Source of the DNA: Wurfbainia villosa
Lineage: Eukaryota; Streptophyta; Magnoliopsida; Zingiberales; Zingiberaceae
Assembly (NCBI GenBank): GCA_025175895.1
Contig: CM045989.1
Span: forward strand, 20,329,928 to 20,393,927
Direction: 5' to 3'
DNA: 64,000 nt
Part shown: piece by piece, positions 10,132-21,639 of the stretch
How positions within the stretch are numbered: position 1 is the first letter of the stretch
Layout: every line of letters starts with the position of its first letter
Notes under the pieces: model-generated
The model's database searches: none
Told to the model about the DNA's origin: nothing
What the model saw: only the letters and a program-made list of their open reading frames with translations
Translations under genes and position numbers: made by a program

Positions 10132-12042
10132 TGTTGGGGTTGATCCGTGAGGGGAAACTTCGCTTCCCCTTCACCTCGGTTGCTTGACCATGGTGATCCC
10201 TTTGATGTCCCCGGATTAAAAATTTAATCTTAGACAAAAGGGATTCCCAAAGCAACCAAGTCATCGTCGTGCTATTCATTTAGAGAGGTCACTTGAACAA
10301 ACTAGTTGTTCAAGCGACCATTCTCTATTCTACGAGTAGCCGCGGAATAGACGATGTCCGGATCGCCAGTTTTTGTATTTATACTCGGGATCCAAGTATT
10401 ATTTAGCCTATTTATAGAAATATAACATGCTTATATTTTGAAAAACAAACACAAGCAATGAATAAAAGAGATAGAAGAATAGTTATACCTCTTGGTCTTC
10501 TAATGTATGACCCTCCTCCTTTTGGACATCGTGTGGGCGACGATCCACCAAAAGTCGAAGCTCCTAGATCGCAAAACTTCCTTCCTTGCTTTTCCCAAGC
10601 AAGAGGAAGAAGAGAAACAATGTTTTTCTCCTTCAAAAACTCAACCAACAAAGAACTATAGAAGTTCTTGCCGCCGGCCAACTAGAAGGAGAAGAAGATG
10701 ACGGAAAACTACCAAGACACCAAGGGAAACCCTATATCTTGTTTCCACCACCTAAGGAGAAGAGAGGGGAGTGTTTTGGGCGTGGCCAAGGGCTGGGAAG
10801 GGCTGGAATAGCTGCTGGACGTTGGCCACAAGGCAAGAAGAAGGAAAACTTGCCTTATTTGGTGCCACCCTTGCTTCAAACCCTAACCCTAATTCCAATC
10901 CTATCTCAACTAGGATTGCCCTATTCTTACCGCCCAAGCCGTGCTCCCTCCCTTTGATGTTATCCACGACCACTTCCCATGCCCTCCTTTTATAGAGTTA
11001 GGGATAAGTCATGAATTAATCTCCTCCATTGGTTCTAGGGATTTAATCTCAACCGTCGGATCTAGAGATTTAATCTCAAAATCGGATCTTAGAGATTTAA
11101 TCTCTACCAATGGATCTTAGTGTTTTGTTTCTATCCATTGGATCTAAGCATCTTGAGGTGTTAATGGGCTACATTAGGGACCATGAGGAGGAGTTGGGTC
11201 TTGGCCACCCATGGATCAAGCCCACATAAAGTCGATCCACTAATGATGGTCCAATCCACTAAAGGTCCATCATTGATCTACCTCACCAACCCCATATGAT
11301 AATATGGGCTCCATATATTATTTGTACATTTTCTCCCGTGTTTAAGATCTCGAATGTCCGTCAATTAATTAATTTACTGACCATTAATTAATCGACATCT
11401 AACTCCATGAGTAGTACCACTCAACCTTTTCATCATGCGGACCTAGTCCTGCGGGGTTTACATGATGAACCTTATGACTCCTCGAGGGACATCATCATCC
11501 TAATATATAGGACACGGTTTCCTCCTATAATCAGCGGCACACCATATAAATAATATCATCTCCCAACTTACAAGTCTATCGATTTAATCTATAAATCTCG
11601 CCCATTGGTAAATCAAAGAGATGAGTACCAAGTATATGTGCCCGTTATTATATCGGGATTAAGAGCATGTACTAAATAATATCTGAGGTCCGATTCGATT
11701 ATGTAGTTAGCAATAAATCGAATCACCTCTGTGTCGGTCCTGCTCAATACACACAAAGTGCACTAGTGTGATTCTATGGTCAAGACAAACCAATACCAAA
11801 TCACACTACAACCATTCCGATGGTTTGTCCAAAGCCATCTCGGTTGTGAGCCTTTACTTATACTTTACAAGGAGCCGATAACATGATCTCCCGTGTGACA
11901 CCACACACCATGTTATCTACAATGTAAGGTTTTAGACAATATTGCATAACCATAAAAATATGCAAACAATGATCATGTGATTCTTATTTCAAAATAAAGA
12001 TGTTCATACAAAAGAGCTAGGCTTTCAGTATACATCCCAACA
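10132..12042 (-). mobile_element. Solo LTR of a B-related Ty1/copia element
   Basis: It is 1911 bp and runs from TGTTGGGG to ..CCCAACA, flanked by ataac on both sides (10127-10131 and 12043-12047). Related uninterrupted copies read cccttataaccttgatc at this point (29770-29786), which proves the insertion. No interior sequence or second LTR is present, so it is a solo LTR, usually the product of recombination between the two LTRs of one element. It is oriented like the B array, has a TATA-like tttata at 10989-10994, and lacks the 43-bp inversion. Reading frames inside (for example 10586-10957) are not genes. Confidence 0.93.
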
Positions 12043-12849
12043 ATAACCTTGATCCCAAGGATGTGTCCCACCTCTCCCAAGTCCTTCATATCAAACTATT
12101 TGGACAACCATATCCTTACGTCCGATAACACCTTGATATTGTTGCCAATCAACAAAATGTCATCTACGTATAGTACAAGAAATACCACTACATTTTCGTC
12201 ACATCTCTTGTATACACAAGACTCATCCGGACTTTGAATAAATCTATAAGACTGGATTACCTCATCAAAGCGGATGTTCCAAGACCTCGAAGCTTGCTTC
12301 AATCCATAAATGGATCGATTAAGCTTACATACAAGATGCTCTTTGCTCTTAGCAATGAATCCCTCTGGTTGCTTCATGTAGATGTTTTCCTCAAGACTTC
12401 CAGAATCAATTTTAATCTAAGTGTTTGAGTTCCTTCGCCTAATAAACTGCTCCCTTTCTATTCGATGGTGGTGGAGAAACCATCTACAAGATCTGGGTGC
12501 CAACAATAAAAATACTGGAAACTTAAATACCACTCCTTGAAAACTTTTAAATGGTGATTATCCTTGCTTGCTGATCCTCGAATAAAGATACTTGTCCTGA
12601 TTAGCAATACGTAACTGGAAGTTTTACACCATAGGGTGGTTCTACTAGCTCCTAGACCTGATTTGAATCCATAGATTCAATCTCAGCATTCATTGCACTT
12701 TGCCAAGATACTGCATCTTTATCTTGGATTGCCTCATCATATGTCCAGGGATCAGGTTCATGTTCGCCAGGGACCAAATCAGAAGATTCTCCCAAGAACA
12801 TGAATCTATCAGGCTGTCTCACAACCCTCCCACTACGACGAGGTATCAC
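12043..12849 (-). pseudogene. B1 N-terminal RT with a replaced segment
   Basis: The minus-strand frame 12096-12377 carries IYGLKQASRSWNIRFDE and the YVDD box. At 12403-12620 about 218 bp of sequence unlike B2 or B3 replaces about 230 bp that should encode QMDVKTAFLNG and its surroundings. Copia sequence resumes at 12621, and 12652-12849 encodes the linker before RT (rich in Pro, Glu and Asp, with RSGRVVRQPDRFMFLGESSDL). The catalytic core is therefore incomplete. Confidence 0.8.
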
Positions 12850-12858
12850 CTGTGTATC

Positions 12859-14280
12859 CTATGTGACACGCGGTGCTGTGACATGTGGTATATCCTCTTG
12901 TATCGGTGGTACTAAAGAAGTGACTTCCCCTTTTAACTCCTCTAGAATAAATTTACTCTTGGGCTTGTGGCTCATCACATAGTCTTCCTCTAGAAATATG
13001 ACGTTTGTGCTAACGATCACCTTCTGATCTCTAGGACTATAAAACAATCCACCATTCGTTCCCTTGGGATAGCCAACGAACAAGCGTACTTCGATACGAG
13101 GTTCCAACTTACCAGCATCTGCCTTCAACACATGTGCTGGACTCCCCCATATCCGAATATGTCTTAGACTAGGCTTTCGCCAAGTCAACAACTTTGTGGG
13201 AGTAGAAGGCACTGATTTAGATGGAACCAAGTTCAGAATGTACACCGCCGTATCTAGAGCATATACCCAGAACGAATCTAGCAAGTCAGAATAACTCATC
13301 ATCGATCTAACCATCTCCATAAGAGTCCTATTCCTTCGCTCTGCTACACCATTCTGCTGGGGTGTGCCAGGTGCAGTCAATTGGGATTGAATCCCAGCCT
13401 CTGATAAGTAATCCCTAAACTCTACCAAGAGGTACTCACCACCACAATCAAATCATAGTGTCTTGATACTTTTACCTTGACGTTTCCCCACATCAGCCTT
13501 GAATTCTTTGAACTTGTCAAAGCATTCAGACTTGCGGTGCATCAGGTAAATGTATCCATATCTTGAGTAATCATCTATAAAAGAGACGAAATTCTCAAAA
13601 CCACCTCTAGCCTGGATAGACATAGGATCACACAAATCAGAATGAACCAATTCTAACACATCTTTTGCTCTATACCCCTTTGCCTTAAAAGGCCTCTTGG
13701 TCATCTTACCCTCCAAGCAAGATTCACAGGTTGGGAGATCCTCCACCACTAATGAACCCAAAGGTCCATCAGCTATCAACCTTTGAATTCTGCTTAGGTT
13801 AATGTGACCAAGCCTAAGATGCCAAAGATATGTTTGGTTCATCTTCGAAGGTTCTTTTCTCTTATTGGAATTAGAAGGGGAGTTATTAACTTCAATTTGC
13901 ATCGTGGGAGGTTTTGGTTCAAGTGTGTACAAATTTCCTATCAATGTACCCGAAAAGATATTCTCCCTATTCCTTTTTATAACAGCTCTGTAATTAAAAG
14001 AAATAGAATATCCATCCATAAACAATTTAGAAACTAAAACTAAGTTCTTTCTAAATAAAGGTACATAAAGGGAATTTTCTAGAACCTAAGTTTTATTTTT
14101 CTCAAGAGATAAATAAAACTTCTCCCACTGCAATAGCCGCCACCTTCATGGCATTGCCCAAATAAACGGTAATCTCTCCCTTAGTTCATCGTTGGGTTTC
14201 CTGGAACCCCTGTAAAGTATTGCAGACATGATTAGTGGCTCTCGTATCAACACACCAGGTGCCGGTAGATAACACTGCTA
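12859..14280 (-). pseudogene. B1 protease and integrase region
   Basis: The frame 13453-14025 has the GAG-pre-integrase and an intact H-H-C-C module (WHLRLGH, CESCLEGK), then HSDLCDPMSIQARGG and FIDDYSRYGYIYLM. The frame 12859-13428 has PGTPQQNGVAERRN with the catalytic Glu. Between them, at 13429-13452, the DRGGEY block is broken by C-to-T type changes (a stop and a changed Arg). The protease end (14030-14280) is readable only in pieces. Confidence 0.82.
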
Positions 14281-14281
14281 A

Positions 14282-14632
14282 TCATGTTTCAACGACTAGT
14301 CCAAAGGATATATCTTTGTTCTCCTTTGGATTGGGACAGTCCTTCTTCCAATGTCCATCCTGCTTGTAAGTGAAGTACTTGTCTTTTGGCTTCTTCACTC
14401 CTCCCTGAGATCCTCCTACCACCTTTGCTCCACCTTGTTTCTCCTTCTTCTTGCCTTTCGGCTTAGAAGTAGAAACCTTTTTGAGCAACCATGGCTTGAG
14501 GACACTCTTCAAAGAGTGCATACTTGTACTCCTTAGCAGATAAGACAATATCTAGATTCTTTTCCAATTTACATTATTTGGGTACAGTAAGTTTATTTCT
14601 TTTAGTATCATAGTAAGTGGACTGAAAGCCAT
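14282..14632 (-). pseudogene. B1 gag remnant with the core deleted
   Basis: On the minus strand gag starts at the ATG at 14632-14630. The first part is followed by a jump near 14499-14502: the block encoding EYKYALFEECP is joined directly to the block encoding AMVAQK. Against element F (50088-50561) about 470 bp of capsid sequence is missing. The zinc knuckle follows, but both leading Cys are Tyr (YFTYKQDGHWKKDC). B2 and B3 have the same junction, so the deletion predates the array or arose in its founder. Confidence 0.83.
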
Positions 14633-14966
14633 TTTTGAAAATCCTAAAAATCACATAGATCATTACTGTAGATTTCAAAAAATTATTGATTCCTCAAACA
14701 ATAAAATTTTAAAATCAACCAACACCTCTAAACACCGAGAATATCGTATGCCACGATTGTGTGGACGTATACGAATTCAACATTTGTAAGACGAGGTTTT
14801 ACTCATTAATTTTACTATCTTGTCAACCTAACTTTTTGACAAGTAAAATTAATAGTTGATTTCTCTTCGGCCCTACAAATAAAAGCAGTGACTCCGATGG
14901 GGAGGATACTTATATTTTTATCTAAGTGTTCACCATTCCTTGGTACCAAGGTAATTATCTCGGGTT
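14633..14966 (-). other. B1 leader, part left of element D
   Basis: It matches the noncoding leaders of B2 (32367-32710) and B3 (38856-39190). No gene is seen. The leader resumes at 26242 after element D. Confidence 0.8.
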
Positions 14967-14971
14967 ATGTG

Positions 14972-17900
14972 TGTAAAATATGGTAAAAAAAAAAATGGAT
15001 TAACTCCTTTAATTAATTAGGATTAATTAGTGGGCTAATGGGGTTAATTATCTAGTTGGGCTGAGTCCATTAGGCTGACCTAGTTGGGCTGAAATTGGGC
15101 TTTGGACTGAATTGGGCTTGGGCTGATTAGGCCGAACCAGCTGAGCTGAACCCAAATCAGGTTAGGTTTGGATTTGGCTAGGTTAACCGAATCACTCGAA
15201 CAACTTTTAAAAACTCCGAATGAATCGATCTCTCGCGATTTCACCGTTTCTGCTTCTCCGCCTCGTTTCTTCGCTCCGCGCGATCGCGTCGTCGAGTTCC
15301 AGATCATCGGCGACTGGCGAGAGCAGTTTGACGGTGCCACCATTTAGCTGATCTCCGGTCGGAGGTCAGTAGGTGCTTCACCCTAGGGGGGGTGTCGGTG
15401 TTTCCTTCGCTCGATGGGACGGCAGTGCTGTTGCTGCGGCGGAGAGCTGCTGAGAGGGAGGTTTTCCGTCGATCATCGCCTGAACTAGGTAAGGATCGAT
15501 CTCTTTCCTCTTATGGGATGTGAGCTGAGATTTTGGCTATGAGATTTTTATTGAGCTTGAATTCATTGTGGGCAGCGATCGGAGCCTAGTGTTCATCGAA
15601 AAACATAGGACGAGGAAGAGGTACTGCCAGGGGAGAGCTAAGCTCGGTAAGCTTCGAGTTCTCTTGGTTTTCCTATTGTAATTGTTGTATTGGTTGTGGG
15701 TTTCTGTTCGATGTCGATTAGTTTGGCTATGGATCGCGTTGAAGGTGAAATCGTTCGTTGATTTTGTGATAGTGGTATGGTCGATTTTGGTGTGTAGCAT
15801 TTGGGGATTTACTTCCAGTGCATTGTTACTGTTTCGATTGGATGTTTTGGGATTCGTTTGATACGGGTATGAGTTAGTGTTGCGCCAGAAAACAGGGGGT
15901 GCTGCCGGGGAAGATTTGATCGGTAAGCTCATGTTACCTTTTCTGTTCGATGGTAGTTGTTATGTGCTTGGGAGGTGGCTGATCTGTATGTGTGTGTGAA
16001 TTGATTGGCGGTGATAAATTGAGCTTGAGGTAGGCTGCCATTATAGTTTGGTTGTGGATAGATGTCGATCAGATTGGTTCAATTTCTGTTGATCGTTGAT
16101 GTCGAGTGAATTGTGGTTGTCGGTCAATCAACTATTCATTATGAGATTTCTGGGTTTGTTGTGATAAGGAGATGTTGATCCAGATCACTGTGATCGAGAT
16201 GTGTGTTACCTTCATAGCTATACAGCTGGTGTTAGAACTAATTCATGAAGTGTGCAATGAATTGATGTGAAGGATTGATGATTTAGTGTGTGAATGGATT
16301 AGCTGTGGTAATTTGGATATTGAGGTAAGCCGGATTATTCTGAGCGTTGATGATTGTGTAGATTTATTATGTGTTGGATTATGGTGGATCAGTTTGGGAA
16401 ATCGAGGTTTCTACCTCGTAGACGAGAAAAGGATGCAGGTATAGGAACGATGTAGTGTTTAGTTCCTATCTTTGTAGGATACTTGTACTTAATCATGGTT
16501 GATATTATGTGCCGGTTTGGATATGAAGCAGGTCCACGGCCGTGAGGACTATTGGTACAGGATTCGTATCATGTGGGTAATATCAATCTGGTCCGGTAGT
16601 TTTGATCAAATTCTAGTGCATGATCTTGGATATATGTTTATACCTGTTTACCTTAAATCCACTCTTATTTAATCATATGCTTGTACTGCCTTGACCTTTG
16701 AGATATATACCCTGTTACGTCATTGATGATCTAGCACAGATAGGAACTATAAACCCTATTATGTGTTAGCCGATGAATATTCAATAAGTACAGGTGGTTA
16801 GGGATATCCTTGTGACCTCAGATTTGATTACTGTGTTACAACACTATGGTTAGGTGATGGATTGGATTATGGAGTCGATTGTTATATCATACCCGTATTA
16901 GCGGTGCATCTATTGTGGATCTAGTTGTCTGTGCATAGATAAGTATGTGGTTACGGACTAGAGGTCCTAGCATGATTGTATTTCCATTATGGATCGTATA
17001 TCTGGGTAAAATTATATGGATGATCGATAGTATCTCGCTACTGACTAGAGGTCTTAGCGTGGTTGACTGTCAGATGAGTATGACTCTTTGTACGATAGAG
17101 AGAGTCTTATGAATTGTAGTCCTTGCATAGTTTGACTTTTGATTGACCAGGACTCCCCGTGAGATAGGGAGTGTTGCGAGGATACTTGTGTGGATCTATG
17201 CATCATTACATTTGCATGCATGCTGACGACTGGGTCTCCCTTATGGATGAGACGGGTCGTCAGTCATCCTGCCTCCTCGGCCACTCGGGGTAGTGGTAGC
17301 AGGGTTGAGGGCAAAGCATTGGATGTGCCGCGCTCGGCCACTATAGATGGTGGTAGTTGGAGATGCGCACATGACCACTGTGCAGAGTGGTGTTAGCACT
17401 CGGCCACTATAGACGGTGGTAGTGTGATGTGTAGTTGTCCTGTGTGCGGCGTTTGTCTACTCATGGGTAGGGACAGCGTGGCTTGCAGTTGGGGCCCCTA
17501 GGAGTAGTTAGCTTTTTACGCTTATACGCTACTCAGTCATACTACCCAACTCGGTCACTCGAGAGTGGTGGCAGCTGGAGTCGGGCTAGTTGTCATTTGT
17601 CGTGCCACCCTGGCCACTCTGGGGTCGTGGTTGGACGGGTTCGCAGACAGTGACCATGCATATGCATTGCTGATATATATGTATGCATGTATTTGATATA
17701 TGTTTTACATATGCCTGTGAGATGCTGCATTTGATTGAGCTATGATTGCTGCATATGGTTGTTCATCATGATACATTCCATCTGCATTTTATATACTGCT
17801 ATGTGTTGAGCATGATACATGCATTGATTCAGACTGTTATATGCATTTGATTAGCATCATGTCATTGTGTGGTATGGACCGGGTTGTTATTACAGGTGAT

Positions 17901-18704
17901 CATATACTGTTCATATGTTGGAGTATTGGTCAGGTATGGGATTGACTTGGTACGTTATATGAGTTATGTTATTGTAAATTTGTTCAGGATGATCTAGCAT
18001 CTGGTGTTACAGACCGTCAGGTACGTTGGTACATTACTTCATGTTCAGTTGATCAGTTTAGTATATACACTGAGTATGACTTTACTGTAGTTATTTGTTA
18101 TTAGAGTTGGATAGGACTGTATGTCTATTGGACTCATGCTGTATACCTGTAGATCTTCACATGTATACTTGTAGATCTATCCTTATATGTTTTTCATGCA
18201 CTTTCTATATATTACCGCTGAGTTTATACTCACCACCCCTGGACCCTGGGTTTCTTGTCGCCCAGATAACAGGTAGAAGATTCCTTGGACGTTCGGAGCT
18301 CTGCCAGCTGATCCCATCTCACACTGGACGAACGGATGAAGGTGTATTTACACTTTGTTGTATTCTTGTGGATTGATGTATTCCATATTGTTGTTTTGGG
18401 TTTTAGTTTGTATTGTTTCCGTATTTGCGACATACGGATGTGTTGTATATATTTGGTCTTCGAGTTGATTTTCTGTTATGATTCTTGTCGTGTCAAGTCA
18501 CTCCGGAGTGCACAGTTGGTCTTTGTATCTTGTTTATCTGTTTGTATTATTTCTGCTGTGTTTAGTATAATTGGTATGTTGATATCTTTATATCATATTG
18601 TTGTTTTTGGGCCTACGGGCCTTGTATTAACCCGATATGTTGCCACGTACAGGGGAGACGTCATCCGTTTGCTTTTCGATACGGTATACTCTCGGGGTGT
18701 GACA
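14972..18704 (+). repeat. 5' LTR of element D
   Basis: It begins tgtaaaatatgg plus a poly-A run and ends ctcggggtgtgaca. It aligns with 22544-26241 with few differences outside 15250-15480, where many small indels occur. No gene is credible; the 131-aa minus-strand frame at 15537-15932 recurs at 23090-23485 simply because the LTR is repeated. Confidence 0.92.
17220..17640 (+). repeat. Palindromic cassettes in the D LTR
   Basis: A series of short imperfect inverted repeats follow one another: a tgacgac/gtcgtca hairpin (17223-17261), then units of the form CCAC..GTGG at about 17279-17295, 17337-17353, 17372-17390, 17403-17419, 17553-17571 and 17609-17630. Most are preceded by ctcgg or ctgg and several are followed by tagc or cagc. 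The same series is at 24767-25180 in the other LTR. Confidence 0.7.
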
Positions 18705-18711
18705 ATTTTAT

Positions 18712-18724
18712 TGGTATCAGAGCC
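18712..18724 (+). promoter_or_regulatory. Primer binding site of element D
   Basis: tggtatcagagcc lies seven bases after the LTR end (18704). It matches initiator tRNA-Met. A spacer of a few bases is common in plant gypsy elements. Confidence 0.88.
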
Positions 18725-19702
18725 CTAGGTTGCGAAGTCCTCTTTCGGATTTGATTTCGTTCGGACATCGAGTTTTGCTTTACTCGGTTTTGGTTTGTGA
18801 GTTCTCGGATCTGGCTGTTGCGGACATCTCCGAGCTACAAGGTTTAAGGTATGTTAACTGTTATTACATATCCTTCTGTTGGCTATGCATTTAGTTGCTT
18901 ATAACACTACATGATTTGTAGTATGTTAGTCAGTATTCGTAACCATGGTGAGTTGACCACGGGAATGACATGTGGAGGTTATTAGATATGTACCTGCTGT
19001 CGAAAAGGTGAATTACCTTTGAGAGCCGACTGATACCGAGTCGGATAGCAAGGGTTAGTAGTCACATCTCTTGTGGAGATCAAGGATTACGGTCCTAAGA
19101 TTTTCACTAATTATGTTAGTCAGATCATTACCTATTGGGTAATGGACTAAGCGAGTATACTATTGGTGATGCATAGTAGAAAATTAGGGGATGATATTCA
19201 TAGGAATGTTGATCCCTGAGATGGTCGTTCTAGGTTGTATAACTTTGGGAGTACTTTTGAGTACTTAACTCATGTTATACGAAGATAGAAGTGTTAGTTG
19301 AATACCATTATCCGGATTTAGCCGGTACTTGGTGGATGAGATAGAAAGTAACCTACGGGAAATAATGTATCATTTGGTCACAGTTCAGTGATGTTGTGAG
19401 ATAGTATTTCTCCACGTCATCTTCTTTGACTCATTGTCAGGGAATTCTTGGGCATCGAGTAGGGTGATCGTTTGATAATGAAAGTACCATGCAGAGTCGT
19501 TAGACTTGCGAAAGTTACGACCATTTAATAGCCCAAGAATGTGATTGGGTTGGTTTTGGCCACTCACGGGTTATCGGTTGACATTTTGATCAGGATGTTT
19601 GGATCTCCTACCAGATCCTACCGGAAGTGCATAGACCGAGTCATGTGTATAGAAATGACTCTGTAGCAGTGTTTTAAGAGTTGAAGATTTGATAAGCATA
19701 TA
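18725..19702 (+). other. Leader and decayed gag N-terminus of D, no gene readable
   Basis: No reading frame longer than about 60 codons and no recognisable motif. By position it should contain the leader and the start of gag. Confidence 0.6.
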
Positions 19703-20112
19703 TTGCAAGTCAAATTATTGGAATCAGAAGTATCCGTATGTTGGATAAAAAGGAGCGAGATTGGAGTTATGAGTCACGAGCGACTATTGGAGAGTTTTCC
19801 GATCATAGAAGACCGATTGCAGATTGTCAGCAGCTTCTCATGTTTATCAGCGATCTCAGAGAAAGACTCCGAAGGGAGATTGTGTGCGTGCAGTGCGGGT
19901 CACGACGAGATACAGAGTCAGATTATCCGATGGATCATTTTATCTGTTTCTACTATAAGCAGCCGATATCTACGAGGAGAGAATGTATTTTAAAGACTCA
20001 GTTGAAGACTATGGATGATGCTTTCGAGCGGACGATCCACAACCTCGAAAGCTTAGATCATTACAGAAGATTGGGTTATCACATCAGCAGCGATTTACTA
20101 CCTCAGATATAG
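19703..20112 (+). pseudogene. Decayed gag C-terminus of D with damaged zinc knuckles
   Basis: In the frame 19738-20112, residues 50-83 read as two Cys clusters in a row: CVQCGSRRD with a following region, then C-F-Y-Y-K-Q-P..C (nt 19945-19986). The second fits C-x2-C-x4-H-x4-C if the second Cys became Tyr (TGT/TGC to TAT) and the Gly-His pair was lost. A CxxC block before the main knuckle is typical of chromoviral gag. The nearby frame 19703-19993 is a shadow. Function is not retained. Confidence 0.6.
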
Positions 20113-21059
20113 TTGGAGCTCTTTGATATTTTCATTCGGAAGAAGTAAGTTACTTAGCAGTATCAGCCGAAGACATCTCAGAAGACTCAGACGTTCAAAC
20201 AACAATTGTTACCTTTCCAGACGACAGCAATTATTACCTTCCCAGGCGTAGTTATGATTTATACAGAGGAGAGATTTTACGATGATGATCGTATCTACAC
20301 AATATTCTCCAGTTGCAGCTATACCTTTCACAGAGATGGAACGTGCTATGATGTTGAAAGTTCTTCAGTATTATACAGCCGGATGTGTATCCTTTGCCAG
20401 TACAACAATGTTTACCAACTCCAATGCAGTTGTTTCAGATTGTACCTCAATTTCAGCAGTTGACTTTAGTTCCTCCATGATAGTCTTTGCATCTACATGA
20501 GCTCGGCCGTCCAGAACAGATGTTGGACAAGTTTACATGATTACTCGAGAAAAAGTATAGAAGACCGAAGGATCAGTCCTTCGGAGTATTACTTTAGGTT
20601 ATCCTATTTGAGGATATATCGAGAGATACTGGTAGTTTACAGGTATCTTTGTCTAGAACATTCTTGGATAGGGTTTGAAGGGTTCCTATCGACTTGTGGG
20701 TTGGTGATTTTCTCTACCGTCAGGTGAGATGTTGATCAACAATCAAGTAGTCAAGGGATACCCTTAGCCTTTGCTAGACATACCTCCACTATAGACATAT
20801 CCTTACGGATAGTTGGATTATTGGAGCGTTGGTATACTAGGACTCTCGGATGTACGTATAATCCGAGAGTATTCGGATGTAGTTACAGATGAACTATCGA
20901 GCTTGTCACTGCATGGGCAAGTGGAATATGCGATTGAGGTGATTTCGGGAATAGTCCTGATATTGGGGACCTCACACCGGGAGATGATTTTATGGGTATC
21001 AGTGTTGCTAAACACTATGGGAGATTTATCTGCCTCAGTGTTTTTCTTGAGAAGACTTG
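20113..21059 (+). other. Expected protease region of D, not readable
   Basis: By position this holds the gag-pol linker and the protease. A faint match is the stretch near 20930-20980 (frame 20813-21073), which reads VISGIVLILGT, a pattern seen just before the protease active site in gypsy elements. The DTG/DSG itself is not found. I see no other feature. Confidence 0.4.
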
Positions 21060-21560
21060 TAACTCTTTGTTAGAAGAGAGTCAGACTTTAAGTCTATGCA
21101 TCGATTATCGATGATTGGAATGCAGTAGTTGTTGTGAATGAATATCCTTCGTTGTGGATAGATGATTTGTTTAGATCAGCTAAATGACACCTGTGTATAT
21201 CCTAGGGTTGATCTACGACTGGAGGGTTGATATTGTAGTGACTTAGTATCATACAATTATCATTGTCAGTAGGAAGATTGAGCTATCATCAGCTTAGAGT
21301 AAAAGGATGCAGGTGTGTAGAAGACAATATTTCATACTTGGTATGAATTTTAGGAGATGTTGATAATGTTGTTAGACTTATCGACGATTTAGTCATTCAT
21401 GGACTTGAGGAATCAAGTACTCTTGGAGTATTTGAGATCGATTGTCATCATATCTGTGGAGGATATATTCCCAATCTTGAGGGAAGTTGTGGTTTCCCTA
21501 GATTGATTTGGTATTTACCGTAGATGTGGATAGGATGCTCTAGAGTTACTATACCGCAGA
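21060..21560 (+). pseudogene. Decayed Ty3/gypsy reverse transcriptase of D
   Basis: Two landmarks are readable in different local contexts. NEYPSLWIDDLF at 21137-21172 corresponds to the conserved YPLPRIDDL block of gypsy RT. LIDDLVIH at 21377-21400 corresponds to the catalytic FIDDILIYS box, still with its two Asp. Between and after them are stops and shifts. The two blocks lie about 240 bp apart; the intact spacing is longer, so sequence has been lost. Confidence 0.65.
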
Positions 21561-21639
21561 CTTGTTGGACTAAGGAAGTGATGGGAATCACTTAGTCGGA
21601 AGCTTGGGAAGCTAGGTTTCAAGGCCTAGAAGGTGGCTG

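Noticed and set aside
10586..10957. 123-codon plus-strand frame in the solo LTR
   Set aside because: No counterpart in related LTRs and no recognisable domain; low-complexity Lys/Pro-rich sequence.
15537..15932. 131-codon minus-strand frame in the 5' LTR of D, conserved at 23090-23485 in the 3' LTR
   Set aside because: It is preserved only because the LTRs are copies of each other; the composition is low in complexity (Asn, Thr, Ser) and it matches no family I know.
18095..18728. Frames of 93 and 130 codons at the end of the D 5' LTR
   Set aside because: They run through the LTR end and primer site and have no homologue in the 3' LTR of equal length.
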